NCBI GenBank assembly: GCA_019722365.1
Contig: JADFUC010002174.1
Location: 62,001 to 126,000 of the forward strand
DNA from: Lithospermum erythrorhizon
Taxonomy: Eukaryota > Streptophyta > Magnoliopsida > Boraginales > Boraginaceae
Length of the DNA: 64,000 bases
Direction: 5' to 3'
Below the pieces are notes generated by a model, which worked only from the letters and a program-made list of their open reading frames with translations, was not told the origin of the DNA and did not search any database. This document shows positions 25,851-37,812 of the stretch, one piece after another. The position numbers and the translations under genes were made by a program. The first letter of the stretch is position 1; each line of letters starts with the position of its first letter.

Positions 25851-27119
25851 GTTGTGTTGGTGTTTTATTGGATTTTGATAAAATTATGGTTTTGAGGTTG
25901 TTTTTAATAAAATATTGAATCTTGTTAAATTTTATTGAACCACTAGACTATCAGAGTATTATGCTCTGTGAGGCTTTATAACTCACATAAGACATTTTGA
26001 GATGTTATAATGTCGTATGTTGTAATATTATGCTTGTGGCTCCTTTATAATGTCAGATAATACAAGATAATGCTTTACAAGTCAACGTGTATTTACAATA
26101 TATTTTAGTATAATATACTATAAGTCATACTACAATATAACTCAAGATAATCGATTATAATTTGATGTAACACATTACATTGTGCTACAGTACATTATAC
26201 TGAATATAATATTATTTAATGCAGATAAGATGTCATATTACAATCGAAAGTACTCAATTAATCTTTTACTTTTTAACTTTGATGGTTTTTTGTAATCACG
26301 AAAGATGTCGAGGTTCGTGGGTTAACAACAAGGTGGATGTCCTTGAATAATCCAAATAAATTGTATTGTGGATTCTATATTTGTAAAGAGGGACGTGCAA
26401 CAATCTAATAGCTAAAAGTTCAAGGACGATACGAGAAAGCTTGTCATTGACCGCTTAAGGATTAAGACTGAGAAACTTCACATTCAAGTTAAGGTCGCAA
26501 TCAAGTCAAAACTTTGAAGACCTGCATATTATTTCTTTTGATTAAGATATATATGTTATGAATCAGCGATTATTACTTTTAAATAATTATGGATACTAGT
26601 TTATTATGGATGTTTGTGAATATTTATCAGGTAGTTATTATTTTGCATGCATGTTTATTGTCAATCATTAGATTAAATCGTTATTGGTGAAATTGTCAAT
26701 TATTACAATGATCATTAAAGATGAATTCCATGCAGCCTACACATCTTAACTCACCGACAAAAAATTTGGGAATGTAATCAGGTTCTACATATATAAAATA
26801 AATCATTTAAAATTCATAAATGATGTCAATAGTGTAGATACATGTTAGGTTACGATATAAAATAATAAATTATAATGTATTATAACTTATAATAATTGAT
26901 TATAATGTATTATATAGTTCATCAAATTTTAAGACAAGATACGTTACTAATTTAATCAACACTTCAATGAGATTTAAACACAACGGTGATTTTAGGAACT
27001 GCTGTAGAGAAATTTGTCAGCTGGGTCGTCATTTACCCATGCCAGCACCTTTGGAATTTGAAAAGTTCGCCTCGAAGCAACTTTGTTCGGAAATGCTTAA
27101 ACAATATTCTACCAATCCA
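25851..27119. other. AT-rich spacer between LTR blocks
   Basis: No gene seen. Bases 25940-26250 contain many short, partly palindromic repeats built on TATAATGT, TACAATAT and their reverse complements, plus a hairpin-like CAGAGTATTATGCTCTG near 25950. The rest is plain AT-rich sequence. Confidence 0.4.
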
Positions 27120-30100
27120 TATACAACCTCACCCGGTTAATTTCGATAATATAATTCATAAATTTATCTGGAGCCGACTCACATTTATACCTCCTCTAAG
27201 AGTAAGAAGAAATTTATAATTCGAAGTTAAGTTAGATCGTTAGTCGTTTGATAACCCGACTACTGTATCGACACAACTCGCGGTAAAATTCCATACTTAT
27301 GGCTAAGTTACTTGTCTTTCATCCTTATCATCATAACACCAAAACACAATCTTCTCCTCCATTTTTCTTCTCGCCGGTATCCCTCAAGCACAAACAATAA
27401 ATTTTTTTTTCTTCCATTTCTTCATACCTTTGTCAGATATAAAGATCCTCAAACATTACTATGTTTCCTAACATCTTTCCCTTCTAATTCGAGGTAAGAA
27501 ATTAGAGTTTTGGTCGATTTTGAGGTTTGACTATTGACTTTTGACATAACTCAATTTATGTTGTTTCTAAGTTTGTTATGGATTCTATGACGTATATGTT
27601 TATGAATTCAAGGATTTAGAGGTCAGTTTGATACGTTATCGGGTTGACTTTTCTAATGCCGTTGACTTGGTTGATATTTTTATAAGACTTTAAATGTGTG
27701 TAGAATTTAATTGGGACCTTATCAGAAGTTATCATGAGGTTAAAATTGTAATTTAAAAATTGATTAGTGGAGTTAGGTTGAAAAAATGTATTTGTAAGTT
27801 GAGTTATAATTGATATTTTGAGTATATTAAGCACTATTACTGGCGGTTAAATATAAATGACTTATAATTTGATATGAAATGTTAAAGTGATAAGTGTGAA
27901 ATTCTAAATGGGGGAATGATTGGTTGTGTCCACGGGATTATTAATTCAAGTATTTATCCGCCATTTTAGACCGCTTGTAAAATCATTCCACCAAGAGCTC
28001 AGAAGATTCTAGAACGCAAGCATAAGAAGAGGTCTCGATTATACTTTCTAGTGTTTTTGTTAGCGCCGATCGTGGAGCGGCGCCACCGCTGATCAGAATT
28101 ACAATGTTGCCAGAAGCTACAGAGGCGAAGTACTATCCTTTCACCTGTGTTACCTTATGTGCTTATTTTAAAATTGTGGTACGGGACAGGTTAATGGTAT
28201 ATGCATGTCCCGCGCGTGATTATGCGAGAACGGTATACATACGTAACGGCCAGACGATTATATTCATTTGTACGAATGATATTTATGTGTTTATATTCTC
28301 ATGGCCAAGATTGGCTGAGGTGCTAATAGTCAACTCCTAACTTATATCGATTTCCGGGCCTTGTCGCACCGTTGTAATTCGTGGCCTCATTTCAAGACTT
28401 TGTATTTCTGCTATTTCGCTTGCACTTTTGATATTCTCGCGCTGTTACGGCCACATTGATTTGCGATCATGTGATGTTTAATGCTAGAACGACTACCTCA
28501 AAGGGGCCTGTGTCGTAATCGCCATCAACTTGTCAATGAAATACCAACGCATTGATAATAATAGAAAAATGACTTCATTTAACATGATAAATAAAACCTC
28601 ATACAACTGTCCATCTACGTAACTAAATAACAATTACAACAACCTAGGAAAAAGCAACAATATGGGAAATACAACATCAAACAACGGGTTTTACAAGAAC
28701 AACGATTATGTACAAACAAAAACTCTAAAGTTAAGCATAAAAGTATGACTGCTGAGGTCTTCAAGCCACCACCGCCACCTTCACTAAAATAATACTGCAA
28801 AGATCTCGGTATCCCGAACAACTAGCATAAAACGCCCGCCCATCTGGGATTAGTGAGCCCATGTTCTTAGTGAATACAAATATCACGTATAATCCACCAC
28901 ATAATACCTTAGGATAACTCCAAGTTCATTACCTATCTAACAAACTATGCACCACAAGTATTATATATATTTTCTATTACCTCAACATGATAAATCCTTC
29001 TTAATGGCTTCAACTAACACCGATAAACCCACCTCATCGTCAACCACTTACTCGCTAGTATTTACTTAATCAAATCTAAATATCTAATATACAACTCTAA
29101 CACACAACAACTCAAAGATGGACCTTAACGTTTCATAACTTATGGATACCCACCTCATACATACAATCTCAAGCACCAAACCTACACAACTCCACTCAAC
29201 TATCTCAGAGTTCAATCTTTAAAGTGTTACTCCAAATCATATCACACAAATCTATTTGTTATCGAATATTTATAATAGGAATCTCCACATTGTTTCATTG
29301 GTCTTAATAGTAAATTCAAGAACATATGTCTTAAATCAGATAACCTAAGCATCGAATTATTCCCCAAATTCTACTAAGATATCAACTGGTTCACCTTAAT
29401 AGTATCAATGCATCGATCAACTTATATACCAACACATTTTGAATCTAATTTTCCAAATTACATATAAATATCAACAACATCATCTATGACGAGTACAAAC
29501 TTCGCTTATAATAAATTGCATCAATGCTTCCTATTCAAACGTTATCTCAACCATCAATCAACTCAACTTTTAACCTTTGAATAATGTACAACGATGAATA
29601 CCAAATCAGATCCAAGGAAAACTCATAATATGATCCATAATCAACCCCAAATCTTAATTCGGTTAATCAATTCATCAAGCAAACCTTCAATCTAATCAAC
29701 GCAATATTCATAAATGTGAAATGAGTCATAAAACATATAAATGAACGCTAAAAATATATCACAACACCAAAAAGTCTAAACAACATATAATACAACCAAA
29801 TAGACTCAACACAACCAATTCTATTAAATAATAAATGATTTCAAATTCAACTATACAACCAACCTAAATTAATCACCAACAATTCTAACGACTCCATCAA
29901 CGCAATTTAATAGTAATTAACCAACAATAGTGTCAACTCAACAATAGTATCAACTCAACAACTCAACAAAGAGCATTAACCTTTCAACAACCCTACAACC
30001 TCAATATAAGTCCGATTTCTACAACTAATGCGCATATAATCAACCTCAACCCTTGCATATAGTAGAAACTTATGCCCGCCGAAGTATGCTTACCACCGAA

Positions 30101-32809
30101 TCTAATTTAGGTGCACGTAAGAATCACCGACCTAATGGCACGAGGCACCACCAAATCGCATCTAGAACGAAGCAAAGATACCCACAAATCAACTTCAACA
30201 GCAACATCAACTCAACCGACAACATCAACTCATATACAACTCTTCCTAATACCCACTAATTTAAAACATCTATACGACCATGCAGACCACCCCACACAAA
30301 CCAACACAGTAGAATAAATAACTTTCTGTATCCAAAACACCAAAAAGTCATACATTGCTGTGAGTGGCCAACCCAAGCCAAAGACACAATCAACGTTATA
30401 TATATAACCTTCAACATCTATTTGATCATCAGAGAATAAATAACAGTTGAACATATCCTCAAGACAAACCAACAAGTATAACAACATATACTTATACATA
30501 CCGATAAGTAAACTCAAAGTAGATGTAAGTACTACCTTGGCTACTAAATAAAAACTCACAGCCACTCACAATGTTAATGATCTCTACTCCATGATCAATA
30601 CTTAAAAACATTCAAATTTATAATAATACTTATAAATAATAAATCCAATAATATAACATTCTAACTATATATATATAATCCTTACAATTTATACCCCCCA
30701 AATAACCTAAATAACAAAAGCTCTCTACAACTCCTTATTCCAAAGTTAAGTTTTGTAACCTTCCTATTAATGATCGAAGCCCAATTACTAGTTCTACTAA
30801 CCCTAATATCTCATATTAACAACTAATCATCAGATTTCTAATCATCTTTAATCTCACTCAATCTACTTATCCAATCCCATAAAACTCGTAATATCCTAAC
30901 ATTCCACGCTAAATCATAACTTACACCTCAAAACAATCCTAAATAATATAGTCCAAGAGTACAATTTCTATCATTTAAAACACCATTTAGAAAAGTCAAC
31001 AAAAGTCAACTAAGATCCCGAACATTTTCAACCCCATAAATCGAGCAATTATCAACCGTTATACGATAATGCCTTAAACGACACTTTTATAACATAATAA
31101 ACATCAAAGCTCAAAGTCAACTCAAATTCCCAAAAAGTCAACATCCTCAAACTCAAGAAATACTCCAAAGATTTCCTTGAACCCCTTCTTACCTCAAAGC
31201 ATGAATGTCTCTGGAATTCTCCGTAAAATTTCGCGACCAAAGTTCTCAAACGAGGGAAGTTAAAATCAAAAAAATTTCGAGGGTGAATCTTAAGTGAAAT
31301 TTCTACCATCCTAGTTAGTAAAAAGTAAGTTAAGCATTTATAACGATTTATTTAATTTAAAAGCCGCATGATAAGTATAAAAGTCACGCTGGGTCCAGAC
31401 AACAAAGACATTCTCAAAACTGTCATTATTGCTCGTTTTCGCCATTGCCTCGGTTTATCAACACAACTCTAACATAAATTTTAACTTAACCCCAAATAAT
31501 ATCATCACCATTCGATTACAACTTTAAAATCTTAAATAATTTAAACGTACTACCAACCGACCGATTCGTCAGACGTCCAACTATTCAACTCGAATTTCTA
31601 ATTCTCCTCAAAATATTCCAATCGAGCAACTAGTATAATACTATTTCATAATATTAGTACCTTAACGAAAGTTATTACAAGTCGTAGCTTTAATATCAGT
31701 TTTCGAGAGGCGCTGTCAAGCTACGTATTTAATTGGTGCTACTCTCGATCAGATCGACCCCATACTGACGATTGGCTGACAGCGACTCTCCTCCCTCAAG
31801 CGATACGCTGACGCTATTGGCCTTACATCATATAAGTCACAAGGTGGTCTTATACTTAGTGTATAAATACATGGCCTTATACTTAACAGAGAAACACATT
31901 ATCTTTATACTCTAACAGATAAGCCATGAATTATACTTAACAGAGTAATCGCCGCCTTATACTTAACAGATAACAAGGTTTACCTTATACTTTAGTATAT
32001 AAGCTGGTCAGTCTTTATACTTCCTGTGATAAAGCTCACAAGGCGATTATCGACGGGCCCATTCCCTGCAGTAGACGGATCGACATACGCATTGTAGGTC
32101 GTATACGGGATACGAGATGTATATTTCACGACTGTAGCTTATACTGCTTGCTGAAGCGCCCTCGAAGTTCTGCGCTGACGCTTTTACTCGAAACTTTCTA
32201 TTATATCTCCATACGTGATGCCTAAGACTTTTTTAATTACAATAGATGATCTTATTGTGTAGCCTTTATATATACATCTTTTATTCATATTTATATGTAT
32301 TTGACCGTCTCTGGGTCTCCGTATGGTTTAAATTTCCCCAAGTAAGCTGCCATCAAGCTCATGCTTACACCCTTTTCGCGACAAGCAGATTTCATTTCCA
32401 AGGCTGCGCTGACATGCTGCCAGCTGAAATGCAAGAAAGGTTGGAGAGTTTGCTCGGTGTGGCTAAAGCGAAAGATCGCAGCGGCCGGTGATCCTCATGT
32501 TTCATTGAGCCGCGCTATTGTCAACCGCTTTGATCACCGCTTGCATTTTATTTTCAAACTTTAAATTGGCTTTGCAGTTGTCATTTTGTATTCCAATACG
32601 ATTTCTACTTTTCAGAGTCACGCAGATACTGCTTATTCGATACGTCAGATATATATTGAATGGCTGATTGGGATATCACCCGGCTTGAATGGGAAATTTT
32701 AAACTGCTATCGGTAATCTTACGGAAATCAAAAATTAACGAATGAATTGTTTAAATGGCTTCCATCTGTGATGCTGATTTCAAGCTCAATTATAATTATT
32801 TCGCCTGCA
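27120..32809 (+). repeat. Gypsy-family LTR on the plus strand, split by a nested LTR
   Basis: Two separated pieces add up to one LTR of the 12979-22848 family. The left piece, 27120 to about 28490, starts with a degenerate family terminus (TTAATTTCGATAATAT and CTCACATTTATA near 27137-27190) and includes GGCCTCATTTCAAGACTTTG at 28383. The right piece, about 31680-32809, holds TATA-CTT sub-repeats (31830-32040), GTGGCTAAAGCG near 32458 and an ending that matches the gypsy LTR (GGAAATCAAA near 32725). The joined length of about 2.5 kb equals the family LTR. No internal region is attached, so it is a solo LTR. Confidence 0.65.
28490..31678 (-). repeat. Nested solo LTR of the same gypsy family, opposite orientation
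   Basis: Right end at 31678 (plus-strand GTTATTACA, i.e. TGTAATAAC on its own strand). The repeated AAAAGTCAAC motifs at 30991-31145 are in the orientation of the minus-strand LTRs and opposite to the GTTGAC motifs of the LTR that hosts it. About 3.2 kb, longer than its relatives, so further small insertions are likely. The left edge is placed where the host LTR breaks off and is approximate. The short ORFs within it are not genes. Confidence 0.55.
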
Positions 32810-32877
32810 GACGGGCCGAATTTTGACGGCTGCTACACCAACAAAGTGATCGACTCCGTGGAAGGTTATCCGGATTG

Positions 32878-33195
32878 ATTCGAATGTGTTATGTAAAGTT
32901 CAAACGAAGACTTGCTACATTTGCAACTTACTTGTCCTTTTTCCTGCCGATTTTGGTTTTCTACACCTATGAATATTTGTACTACAGGTCGCCCGTGGAA
33001 TTCTTTGAAAGAGTGGTGGTCACATATGACTAAGCAATTTCAACATCTTGGATGCCAGGAAAATTCAGATCGCTTAGCTTGTGTGTTATGGTACCTCTGG
33101 AAGTTTCGTAATGCAAAAGTTTTTGGGGATGGATCAATGTTAGCAGACCAAATATGGCAAGCGGGGTATGAAGTCGAGGCAAGCTACAGATAGAG
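32878..33195 (+). pseudogene. LINE ORF2 C-terminal fragment (zinc-binding RT tail)
   Basis: A plus-strand frame reads LTCPFSCRFWFSTP, then SLKEWWSHM, then LWYLWKFRNAKVFGDG and DQIWQAG. This is the end of a plant LINE reverse transcriptase: the zf-RVT C-P-F...W segment, the EWW helix and the LW..WK.RN..VF motif. It is a 5'-truncated copy, as is usual for LINEs, and stops at 33193. It lies about 300 bases upstream of the EXO1 start codon and could form part of that gene's promoter or 5' leader. Confidence 0.75.
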
Positions 33196-33502
33196 GGGGC
33201 TAAAATAATAGTAATTTCAACACTGTTTGAGTTTTGTGGAGCGGTAACAGCACTAAATACCGAATCAGCACACACCTCAGCAACCGTGTCTGTCCTACTG
33301 CAACTTCACTAGGAACAAAAAATAAAGAAAAATGCGCGGGACGCCTTTGAGTAAACCTAACATGGCGCTAAAATTCGAAAATGTTGCTTTTTATCTCTTT
33401 CTTCTCCATTTATCCAACACCAATTATTCTACAATTCAATTTTCTCAATTTCATTATTTATTCACAAATCAAGAATACCCACATTGACCAAAAAGCAAGA
33501 AA
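33196..33502 (+). promoter_or_regulatory. Presumed EXO1 promoter and 5' leader
   Basis: The only DNA between the LINE fragment and the EXO1 ATG. Bases 33385-33480 are a CT- and A-rich leader typical of plant 5' UTRs. No TATA box position could be fixed with confidence. Confidence 0.35.
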
Positions 33503-36500
33503 ATGGGAATCAAAGATCTACTCAGATTCATGAAACCCTACATTGAACCCATTCACATTAAAAATTATGCAGGCAAAAGGGTATGTAATTTTTCAACTTT
33601 TTGTTAATCATGGCACTTTTTTTAGGATTAATAGTAATTTATGAGTAAATATTGGATTTTTAGTAGTTTTTGTTCATCATGGCACTTTTTTTTAGGACTA
33701 ATGCAGTAATTTATGAGGTAAAGATTGGATTTTTAGTAGTTTTGCAGTTTTTGTTCATCATGGTACTGTACTTTTGTAGGAGTAATGCAGTAACTTGTGA
33801 GGGAAAGATTGGATTTTTATTTGTATTTTTTTATATATCAAGTTTAGCTATTAGTACAGGGGCAAAAAGGGTGACATTATTCAATTTTTTGTTCCTCATG
33901 ATTTTTAGGATTAATTCATTAAATTTCAGGCAAAGATTAGATTTTTAATTTTTATATTCTTGTATATCAAATTTAGTTCTTCGTACAGAGGCAAAATGGT
34001 GACATTATTCAATTTTGTATTCATCATGGCACATTTTTTTAGGATTAATTCATTGAGTTATCATTCAAAGACTTGATTTTTATTTTTATTTTTTTACAAG
34101 TCGAGATTTGTTCTTGGTACAGGTTGGTATTGATGCTTATTCATGGATTCATAAAGGAGGTTTGAGTTGCTTTAGTATTAACAGATTGTTTTTTTGACAG
34201 AAAATTAGTGAACAAAAAATTTATTGAATTTGTTTTTCAGCTTATTCTTGTAGTATGGAGCTGTGTTTGAATTTGGATGGTGAGAAGAAGAATCAGTTCA
34301 TAAATTACTTTATGCACCGGATAAATTTACTTCAGCATTATAAGATTACTCCGGTGGTTGTTTTTGATGGAGGGAGTATGCCGTGTAAGGCTGCAACAGA
34401 GGACGAAAGATACAGGCAAGATGATGGATAAATTGCATAGACATGTTTTATTCGTCGCAGTTATTAGTTCTCACTAATATTAATGAAGAAATTTGATTTA
34501 TGGTTTGATTAGGAAGAGGAAAACGAATCGTGATTTAGCAATGGCTAAGCTAAAAGAAGGGAATGTAAAAGCAGCAATTGAGCTCTTCCAGGTATTGTTA
34601 GAGGTGTCGGTGTTTTTTATGATGTTCATATTGAGCTAGTAGATTGCTTTGACATTTTAGATGTGTTTTATTTCTTCTATGTAAATGTGCTCAAATCTAA
34701 AGATGTGACTGTTGAGTTAATACTTAATAGTGAGAAAAAATAATTTCAGTTGTTAGAAATATGAAAAATAGTTCAGTATTTAGATGTTCTCAATTCAAAT
34801 AAAAAAGAATTCGAACTAATTAGTGCACTTATCTGTGCTTATTCTTGCCTATGTTCTGATACAAAAACCTGCTTTGTCGAACCGATCCACCAAAGGATGA
34901 ATTTTAGAGATCCATGAAATGATTGTGTTCTTTTTGGCTAGAAGAAAAGGTAAAGAATTTTACATAAGAATGGAATTATATTACCAAGTACTAGAATCTG
35001 GCGATTTGTGCTACCATTTAAGTTTCAGCAATGTTCATTGCATCAGAATATTGATAATTTATTCCAGATTGATGTATAATCAACCTTTTTGTTTATCATT
35101 TCCAGAGGGCAATTAGTGTCACAACATCGATGGCACATCAGCTTATTGAGGTAACATTTTCTCAGCTCTTTTATTTCCAGATACTGGGCATCATTGTTTC
35201 CTGACTCCAGATAATATGTTGTCTTTAGGTCTACATTTGGTTAAACTTATTTTATTCATACAAGTGCAATATTGGTACAGATAATGTTTTTTGCAGTAGT
35301 CTTAGACTCTGAGGGACTTATGGATAATAATACATAATCCCTTTTGATTTTCACAAATTTCACATGCTTACATATAGTGTTTTGTTATTTCCTAAAAATG
35401 GAATGTAATTTGATATAATACTTGTTTCAGATTCTGAAAGCTGAGAAGATTGAGTTTTTAGTAGCTCCATATGAGGCCGATGCCCAGTTAGCCTACATGT
35501 CTGGCCTTGAGGTAGAAAAAGGTGGCATCTCGGCAGTGATTTCAGAAGACAGTGACTTATTAGCCTACGGTTGTCCTGCAGTAAGTATTGCTGACACTAT
35601 CTACAAATATAAATGGTCCTTCATTGTGGATTAATTCAATTTATTTACTCATTTTGATACTATAATTTTTAATCAGGTTATCTTCAAGATGGACAAATAT
35701 GGAAACGGTGAAGAGATTGTGCTAGACAAAGTCTTCAATTCTGTAGCCAAGAAACCTTCCTTTTGCAGTTTTGATAAAGCGCTGTTTATTGGTAAATTAC
35801 ACAACTCATGCCTCAAACAGACATGCCTTCATTGTCTTTTAATTGCACGCTGAATCCATGCCCCCTACCGATGCTTTTATGTTTGCACTTTGAAGGCATG
35901 TGTGAACTACCAATATCAAGTTATTAACAGGCTCTTTTGTTCTTCATTTCCAGGCATGTGTGTCTTTGCTGGCTGCGACTTTCTCCCATCTGTTCCTGGA
36001 ATTGGGATTGTGAAAGCTCATAGTATGGTTTCAAAATATCGAAACTTAGATCGTGTAAGACCACCATTTCCATCTAGAGCAAATGATTTCCTCTTTATTT
36101 TCAGTTATCTTTTGAAGGCAAAATATTTACACTTTTGCATTTGGAAATACAGCTATCAGAATAAGCGAAGAAACATGCAGAGCTTTTCTGATTCGATCAT
36201 TTTCACTCTGGAAATTGAACTCATTCTTAACATTGAATTATATTAGCTCTACACTATGTTGTTTATGCTAGCTTTCTTCATTGATCTAGAGAGGAACACT
36301 ATTTTTCCTTTTTGAAAACTCACACATGGATGCTATGGTACAGGCTCTTTCTACCTTGAAGTTTGAGAAGGGAAACCAAATGCCTGAAGAATACTCAAAA
36401 TCCTTCAAAGAAGCTATTGCGATTTTTCAGCATGCTCGAATGTACTCCCTTCATTTTGGTATCCTCCCATCTTTCCTATTTGTAATCCACACCTCTAACC

Positions 36501-37812
36501 TTTTTTTGGTTCTGCATTCTGTGCAGATATGATGCCCGCTCCAAGCAGCTCATACATATAAAACCCATTCCAGAAGACCTCTTGAAGGCATTTGATGAAG
36601 AGCTAGATTTTTTAGGCCCGTATCCTATTCTTTAACCAAATTTCTCATGTTGAAATACGGAGTATCAATTTAAACCATATTGGTCCTAGTTGGAGTTTCT
36701 TATAGAATTGCATCAGTATGCTTGGTTATATGGAGTATCAAATAAAGCAAGTGAGATTCAATCTTAAAGATGTACTAACCCCTTAACTGCTGCTAGATAT
36801 ACATCTCCATCAATAGCAACTGCAATTGCCGAAGGCAACCTGGATCCTTGTACAATGGAAGCCTACCCGAGTATGAAAAGGGATGTCAATCCGACTACTA
36901 TCAGGAGATCTTTGGATCAACCCTCAGTAGAAGATGATAAAATATTATTGGCTGATGAAAGGTGTTTCATGGTTGTTTCTGAGGCCAGATCCAGAGATGA
37001 AACTTCTTTGAGTAAGTACTTGTGCTGTATTCAATAATGGTGTAAATTGATCAAGAGGCATAACAATCTTTTTCAGGCAGCTTCTTGTGAAGTGATCAAA
37101 CTATTCATATTTAAACAAACATGACCTTTTTCAATTATTGGTTTTAATTATATAATTTTCACTGTTATCAGTAGTCAAGCAGAAATCTGCTGAGGAATGC
37201 AGACAGACATTTCACTACGAGGGGAAGAAGCATGCCAACGAGGCTATCACACTCAAGAAATTACTCATGCATTCAAAAAATCAGGTAATTGAAATTAATG
37301 AAAAAGTTAACAAGAAGGAGGTCATGAAGGTACCAGACAACAATCCATTTAGAAAAGGAAAACATGGCACGATTCATGTGGACTTCACAGATGCTGCAAG
37401 TGAAGTATCTACAGTAGTGACAGAGGTTGAGGAGAAGAATAATATCGATGAGCCTATAGCACTCTCGAAATTACTCTTCCCTTCAAAATGCGAGGTTATG
37501 GAAGTTGGTGAGAAAGTTATCAAAACAGAACTGAAGGTACCAGGCAACAATCCATTTAGAAAAAGAAATCTAGGTAAGGTTCTTGAAGACGTGACAAATA
37601 TTGCTAGCAATCAAACCTCAACACTGACAGAAATTGATACCTCGGAGACATTGTGCGTAACCCCAGAGTCACAACGAAGTGTGAATTCTTTGCCTTTGAA
37701 GTCAGGCCTTGGGAAAAGAAGGAAAACAGAAAGGAAGACTATGAAATGTAACAGTAATGAATCTAAAACTAACAACTGTTCTAGTATTTTGAATTTCTTT
37801 TCAAGAATATAG
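33503..37812 (+). CDS. EXO1: Exonuclease 1 (EXO1), 12 exons, complete
   Basis: XPG/FEN1-family 5'-3' exonuclease and flap endonuclease of nuclear mismatch repair, end resection and recombination. Exons by eye: 33503-33580, 34123-34159, 34241-34415, 34513-34591, 35106-35150, 35431-35580, 35677-35791, 35954-36054, 36344-36441, 36527-36619, 36797-37011, 37172-37812. They join in frame to 1827 nt, 608 aa. The N-terminus [10 protein letters not shown] is the family start. Expected metal-binding carboxylates are present: D30, D81, E153, D155, D178, D180 and D235, in the motifs [27 protein letters not shown] and [12 protein letters not shown]. Intron 3 uses a GC-AG donor; the others are GT-AG. The tail (from about residue 395) is poorly conserved, holds a duplicated segment of about 60-65 residues and ends [10 protein letters not shown]. 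The length is close to the shorter Arabidopsis paralogue (At1g18090, from memory). The gene appears intact. Confidence 0.95.
33597..34090 (+). repeat. Imperfect tandem repeats filling EXO1 intron 1
   Basis: Five units begin with TTTTTGTTCATCATGGCAC or close variants at about 33597, 33668, 33749, 33887 and 34013; most continue with TTTTTTAGGA, a purine-rich AAAGATTGGATTTTTA block, and in the last two a GGTGACATTATTCAA segment just before them. Spacing is 70-140 bases. Each unit contains an acceptor-like T-run plus AG, so the intron carries several decoy splice acceptors before the true one at 34122. Confidence 0.8.

Noticed and set aside
30230..30565. 111-codon minus-strand frame, partly hydrophobic
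   Set aside because: Inside the nested gypsy solo LTR; long LTRs produce such frames by chance and no relative copy keeps it open.
33670..33948. 92-codon plus-strand frame in EXO1 intron 1
   Set aside because: Built from the intron's tandem repeats; it would disrupt the conserved N-domain of EXO1 between GKR and VGIDAY.
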